A stretch of DNA of 64,000 nucleotides. It comes from Sequoia sempervirens (taxonomy: Eukaryota > Streptophyta > Pinopsida > Cupressales > Cupressaceae). The position numbers and the translations under genes were made by a program. Location of the stretch: NCBI GenBank assembly GCA_007258455.2, contig VDFB02321317.1:1-64000 (forward strand). The letters are read 5' to 3'. Below, in pieces: positions 60,436 to 64,000 of this stretch. Each line of letters opens with the position of its first letter. Position 1 is the stretch's first letter. The notes under the pieces are model-generated. The model ran no database searches. It was not told the origin of the DNA and was given only the letters and a program-made list of their open reading frames with translations.

Positions 60436-62158
60436 GGGTTTCCCATCAAAAACTTTTAAGGCCAACGCATGAAATGTTCGAACATTGTCGCAACAGGTCT
60501 CTTTGAACAAACATCTTTTTGCGCACTTCAAAGCAAAACCTCTCTCCTCTGCCTCTAACTTTGGCTCTACTGCAAATGCCCTTTCCAACAAGATCGCTAT
60601 GGCCTCTTCCTCTTTTAGCCTTGGGATGCGCATGCATGACTGCTTACCTTTAATGAAATGCTTTTCTAGAACATCTACACTCCGAGCGCTCAAAAGAATC
60701 CAGCTGTTTTCTCCCAAGTCTGCCTTACTATAAAACGCCACTTCGTCTATACTTTCTTCTGTGATACTGTCGAGAACCAACAGTACCCTTTTGTCCTTCA
60801 CTCTTCTTTCTAACTCAACTTTTGCCTGCAAGTTATATTAGAAAATGCTAAATACTTACACATCTTGTTCACGAATCTTTGTTTAGAGTCATTTACATAA
60901 CACTGGAGTTGTAAAGAGAATTCTATATGAAAAGGAAGAACAGTTAGGAAACAAAATTAAAATTTAAAAAACATCATAATTTAAAACACTGCAAACAAAA
61001 AAACGCCCTACTTGTCACGTATAAAATTGTTCACCTGATCTTCGTTTGTCAGTGCTTGGACATCCGATTGACGGCGGTGAGTGAGATACTGCAGGGCAAG
61101 TTTTATTCTTTCGACTGAATCGCCTCTAGAAAACTCCAGATGGCATACGTTACCTTCAAAGTCTCCCAATTTAAAGTTGCAGAAAGCCTTGCCGAGTGTA
61201 GTTTTCCCGTGGCCTGCTATTCCATACAACCCTGCAATACGGATTCCCTTTTTGTTGGGCTCAACTTTGTTGAAGAAATTTGCGACCTCCTGCGACCAAT
61301 AAATATAATAAATGCATAAAGCGTATGTATATATACGTGACAGTACTGCAAAAAAGAAGGGAGTTATAGAAAAGGAGGTAGTGAGGTGTTTTCACCTGAC
61401 ACATTCGTTCTTCTCCTTGCATACCACGGACATGATACCTTGGGGAGGGCGTTGGAAGTATGTGCCAGATTTCTTTTACTATTTCATCTCTAAACTTCAC
61501 TTCATCGCCACTTTCACCGAACAGCAACCCATTGATTGGCAGTATTGCTTTCAAAGCTCGGCGCCATTTGGCTCGCTCTTCACTGGATTTCTCCACCCGT
61601 TTCCACTTTTCGTCGTTGTCTTCAGTGTTTTTAAGAGCATCCGGCGAAATCAGGTAGAACAAGGGTAAAATTTTGAGATTGCGATTTGTAAGGGTTATGT
61701 CTCTCGCTTCCACGAAAGCAGCGAGTTCCAGCATTGGCCACTTTGTTTCGAGGAAATCTTTAGAGAGAAGCAAAACTGCTACTTTGCATGTCTTAGCCGC
61801 CTCAAATATACGAGAGGGGAAATGTTCTGCCACTGGCAAGCTTTCACGATCTTGATCAAAGAAGCAGGACACACCTTGGTTTTTCAGGTCTTTGTGTAGC
61901 TGCCTAACAAAATTTTTCTGCTTACCGCTGTGACTGAGAAATACATCAAACTTCTGTCCGTGGTCACTGTTAATCGAAATAATGAGTGAGGTTTAATGTT
62001 GGATTTATTTCGCGGAGAATGACAGCAACGTTCAAATAAAATGCATCTCACCTGGGTTGAGAGGACTGGTTTGTGCGTGAACTTGTTGTCTCCCCTGTCG
62101 AACGCGGATCTTGAGAATATTCCCCGTTGCTTAACTGGGTGGTGTCGGTCTCATCCAT
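60436..62158 (-). pseudogene. TIR-NBS resistance gene, 3'-truncated
   Basis: Four exons splice in frame: 62158-62052 (Met start, MDETDTTQLSNGEYS), 61966-61396, 61289-61035 and 60825 to about 60436. Exon 2 is a TIR domain: FDVFLSHSGKQKNFVRQLHK, then CFFDQDRESLPVAE and AAKTCKVAVLLLSKDFLETK. TIR domains in this family are NADase or scaffold modules for immune signalling. Exon 3 starts EVANFFNKVEPNKKGI and has the P-loop GIAGHGKTTL. Exon 4 has kinase-2 (RVLLVLDS), an RNBS-B-like block (NSWILLSARSVDVLE) and a GLPL-equivalent FHALALKVFDG. Coding then ends at a stop supplied by adjoining copia sequence. ARC2 and LRR are gone. All splice borders are GT-AG and phases agree, so a short TIR-NBS transcript is conceivable. 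The chief damage is the 3' loss. Confidence 0.82.
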
Positions 62159-63217
62159 TGGGGAACCTTTTGCAAAATAAATTGGACATAGATAATGGTC
62201 ATAAAATATTTCCCCTGTTGTAATGTTTATACCAAATTTAAAGAATTCAAAATACATCCTTAAAAAGCTTCCCATATAAAAGCCATAAGCAGCACATTTT
62301 TTCTAACCTTCAAAGTTATATAGATGTTTTCAATAGATTTAACAATTTTAATATGAATGATAGGTAAGAATAGTTAATGCCATTTAGGTGCATAATAATT
62401 GACTCTATTATAAATCTTATAATGGGAATGTTCGACAAATCTTAACATTCGATAAGTTTCAATCCACTTTTACATATATTTAGGTTAATTAAATTAATAA
62501 AGTATCTAAATAAATAATTTTAATGTATAAATTAAGTTTAAAAATAATATGGTATTTATTGAATTTTGAAAATGGAAAATTAAGTTTGAAAATATTACAA
62601 GATAAGTGTTTTAAAATATGTAAATTGATTATATGTTTTGTTTATGTTTAAATCTACATTTATTGAAATGAACTACCCTACACACCTAAATCTTTTTCCA
62701 TGGGAATGAATCAAGATAAATCTAACTATTAAAATTTGCTTATCTTGATCTTTTGATATTTAAATCTCAATAAACACTAACAATTTTTAAAAACATATTT
62801 CAAGAATCTATTGAATTATTGTAGACACCTAAAAATGACTAATGCATTTTCATCTTGTCATTTCATTATTATCCTTATCATTTCTTCTATCTATATTAAT
62901 TAAATATTTTTTAATTATTTGATTAAGTTAATATTTTCTTCCATAATAATTAAATTATTTTTAAGTATTTAATTATTTAAATGTTTTTCTTATACTATTT
63001 TTTTAATTATTTAATTAAATCATCTCTTATCATTTTCCCTCCAACATTAATTCAAATTATCTCTTTAATTAAATATTATTTAGCTAACACTCATCGTTTA
63101 AATAAATTATTTTTTCTATAATTAAATTATTTTCAAAAATTATTTAATTAGCTAACAATTCTCTTTAAATAAATTAAAAATTTGGGTATTACCCTATCTT
63201 GAACTTTCCTATGCATT
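62159..63217. other. Upstream flank of TIR-NBS gene, AT-rich
   Basis: It should hold the promoter of the TIR-NBS gene. No TATA box is singled out because the sequence is very AT-rich. The frame at 62275-62048 is an upstream extension of exon 1 and the inner Met at 62158 is preferred because the upstream part has no family resemblance. Nothing else is seen. Confidence 0.5.
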
Positions 63218-63456
63218 TGTTGGGATGTAAAGCCCAACGGTCACATGTTCGTTAGTATTCTCCCATCTGTTTGTATTCAAAGAGCTTTGTATAAATATAT
63301 GGCAGATCATGTACTAGATGATAGTGATTGATTAATACAATTATTCGCTGCTTAAGAGTGGATGTAGGCTATTGTCGAACCACTATAAATTTGTCTCTTA
63401 TTTTGTTCTTTATTTTATGTTTTCATTTCATTTCTCTAGTCGTTTTATAATTAACA
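63218..63456 (+). repeat. Candidate 5' LTR, 239 bp
   Basis: Starts TGTT and ends AACA, contains a TATA-like box in the middle third, and is followed at the usual spacing by a primer site. The partner LTR is not in the window, so the limits rest on these signals only. Confidence 0.6.
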
Positions 63457-63489
63457 ATTGGTGTTAGAGCTTGGTGAAGTTGAGCAAAG

Positions 63490-63912
63490 ATGGAAGAAGA
63501 TGATGAAGTTGATTCAGTCATTGGAGAATTTCTTGGCAATTTAGGAAGTGATGTGCAAGGAAAGCTAAAATGAAATGCTATGTACATTGGTGGGATCGCT
63601 GGAAAAATTAAGGAGGATTCGGCTGAAGAGGAGAACGATGTTGGGTTTGGAGTTGAATCTGAACCAAAAGAGTTTTTAGAAGATCTCAAAATTGAGCTTA
63701 GAGCACTTTTTGAACGCACAAGTGATGCACAACATAGGAAAGCCATCATGGAGGAGTTGCAAAAGAGGGCAAAGGCAGATAAGAGTGGAAAATTTGTAAA
63801 GGATTTGGTATTGCTCATTTATGAAATGGTTTTCTCACTTATGGCTTCTGCCTCGATGATCCAAATACCTTTGCTTCCAAAATTCGAGTTTAATGCCAAA
63901 GAAAATAAATGA
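63490..63912 (+). pseudogene. Open frame with captured HSP90 C-terminal fragment
   Basis: The frame starts MEEDDEVDSVIGEFL at 63490, has one in-frame TGA at 63571, and stays open to 63912. The first 80 codons are acidic and not recognised. From about 63740, AIMEELQKRAKADKSGKFVK and DLVLLIYE match the HSP90 C-terminal dimerisation domain (family pattern IMEELRKRA.ADKNDK.VKDLVLLL.E). A one-base deletion near 63829-63834 shifts the frame. In the other frame the match goes on as LTYGFCLDDPNTFASKI, corresponding to the HSP90 LTSGFSLDDPNTF block. This is a fragment of about 150 bp, so it has no chaperone function. Confidence 0.72.
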
Positions 63913-64000
63913 AGGTGGCTTATTAAATCGAGTTCCAGATAAAAGAGAGCAATCCCTGATGAGGAGGAGCTACTCTACAAGGATTTCTCAGCAATAAAGG

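Larger units (their letters stand above)
63218..64000 (+). mobile_element. Copia-type LTR element, 5' end (runs off the window)
   Basis: A candidate LTR, 63218-63456, reads TGTTGGGATG...AATTAACA with a TATA-like GTATAAATATATGG at about 63289. After a 2-base AT spacer, TGGTGTTAGAGC (63459-63470) is a degenerate initiator-Met primer site (10 of 12). The interior holds an open frame with an HSP90-derived segment. The 3' end is outside the window. Confidence 0.65.

Noticed and set aside
61081..61855. Plus-strand frames opposite the TIR-NBS exons
   Set aside because: Antisense shadows of the minus-strand exons, which have consistent splice sites and motifs.
1..64000. CRISPR arrays, bacterial operons, rRNA genes
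   Set aside because: None seen. Repeats here are transposon LTRs, minisatellites and microsatellites, and the genes are intron-containing plant genes.

Overview
This is a nuclear plant genome window, AT-rich and dominated by transposable elements, with no complete protein-coding gene. The organism is probably a gymnosperm, perhaps a conifer. That is an inference from low gene density, layered and strongly decayed LTR elements, caulimovirid relics and NLR resistance-gene fragments. I could not test it by database search.

Layout. 0-3.8 kb: AT-rich sequence with no gene. 3.8-7.6 kb: a complete 3.7-kb minus-strand LTR element with 276-bp LTRs, an initiator-Met tRNA primer site and gag only. 9.3-10.8 kb: a copia RNase H relic interrupted by a 1.19-kb foldback element with a perfect 9-bp target duplication. 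11.7-13.9 kb: a minus-strand NLR gene whose five exons still splice in frame, but which lacks a TIR domain, P-loop and kinase-2; its 3' half looks like the helper (ADR1/NRG1, RNL) class. 15.1-16.7 kb and 17.6-20.3 kb: two more minus-strand non-autonomous LTR elements. 21.0-21.7 kb: two tandem arrays. 22.8-23.8 kb and 37.8-38.8 kb: two copies of one TIR-bounded element. 28.4-36.1 kb: a plus-strand non-autonomous LTR element. Its left LTR is split by a 3.4-kb insert carrying an intron-containing fragment of a LIFEGUARD/BAX-inhibitor-1-like gene, and its interior holds two tandem arrays and a tiny TRIM/SMART-like element. 39.8-43.1 kb: a broken reading frame of about 1,000 codons that I do not recognise. 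46.1-50.3 kb: a minus-strand, heavily mutated endogenous pararetrovirus. 51.9-56.1 kb: a mosaic Ty3/gypsy element (gag and protease, then RNase H, integrase and chromodomain, with no reverse transcriptase). It is fused without a gap to a Sirevirus-like Ty1/copia element (56.1-60.4 kb), whose polypurine tract abuts a truncated TIR-NBS gene (60.4-62.2 kb, minus). 63.2-64.0 kb: the start of another copia-type element carrying a piece of HSP90.

How the parts fit. The two NLR remnants share the same exon junctions and orientation, so this may be one NLR cluster split by about 47 kb of transposon growth. At least five elements use the same initiator-Met primer site while lacking their own polymerase, so they would depend on enzymes from relatives. 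I see no CRISPR array, rRNA gene, convincing tRNA gene or bacterial-type operon.
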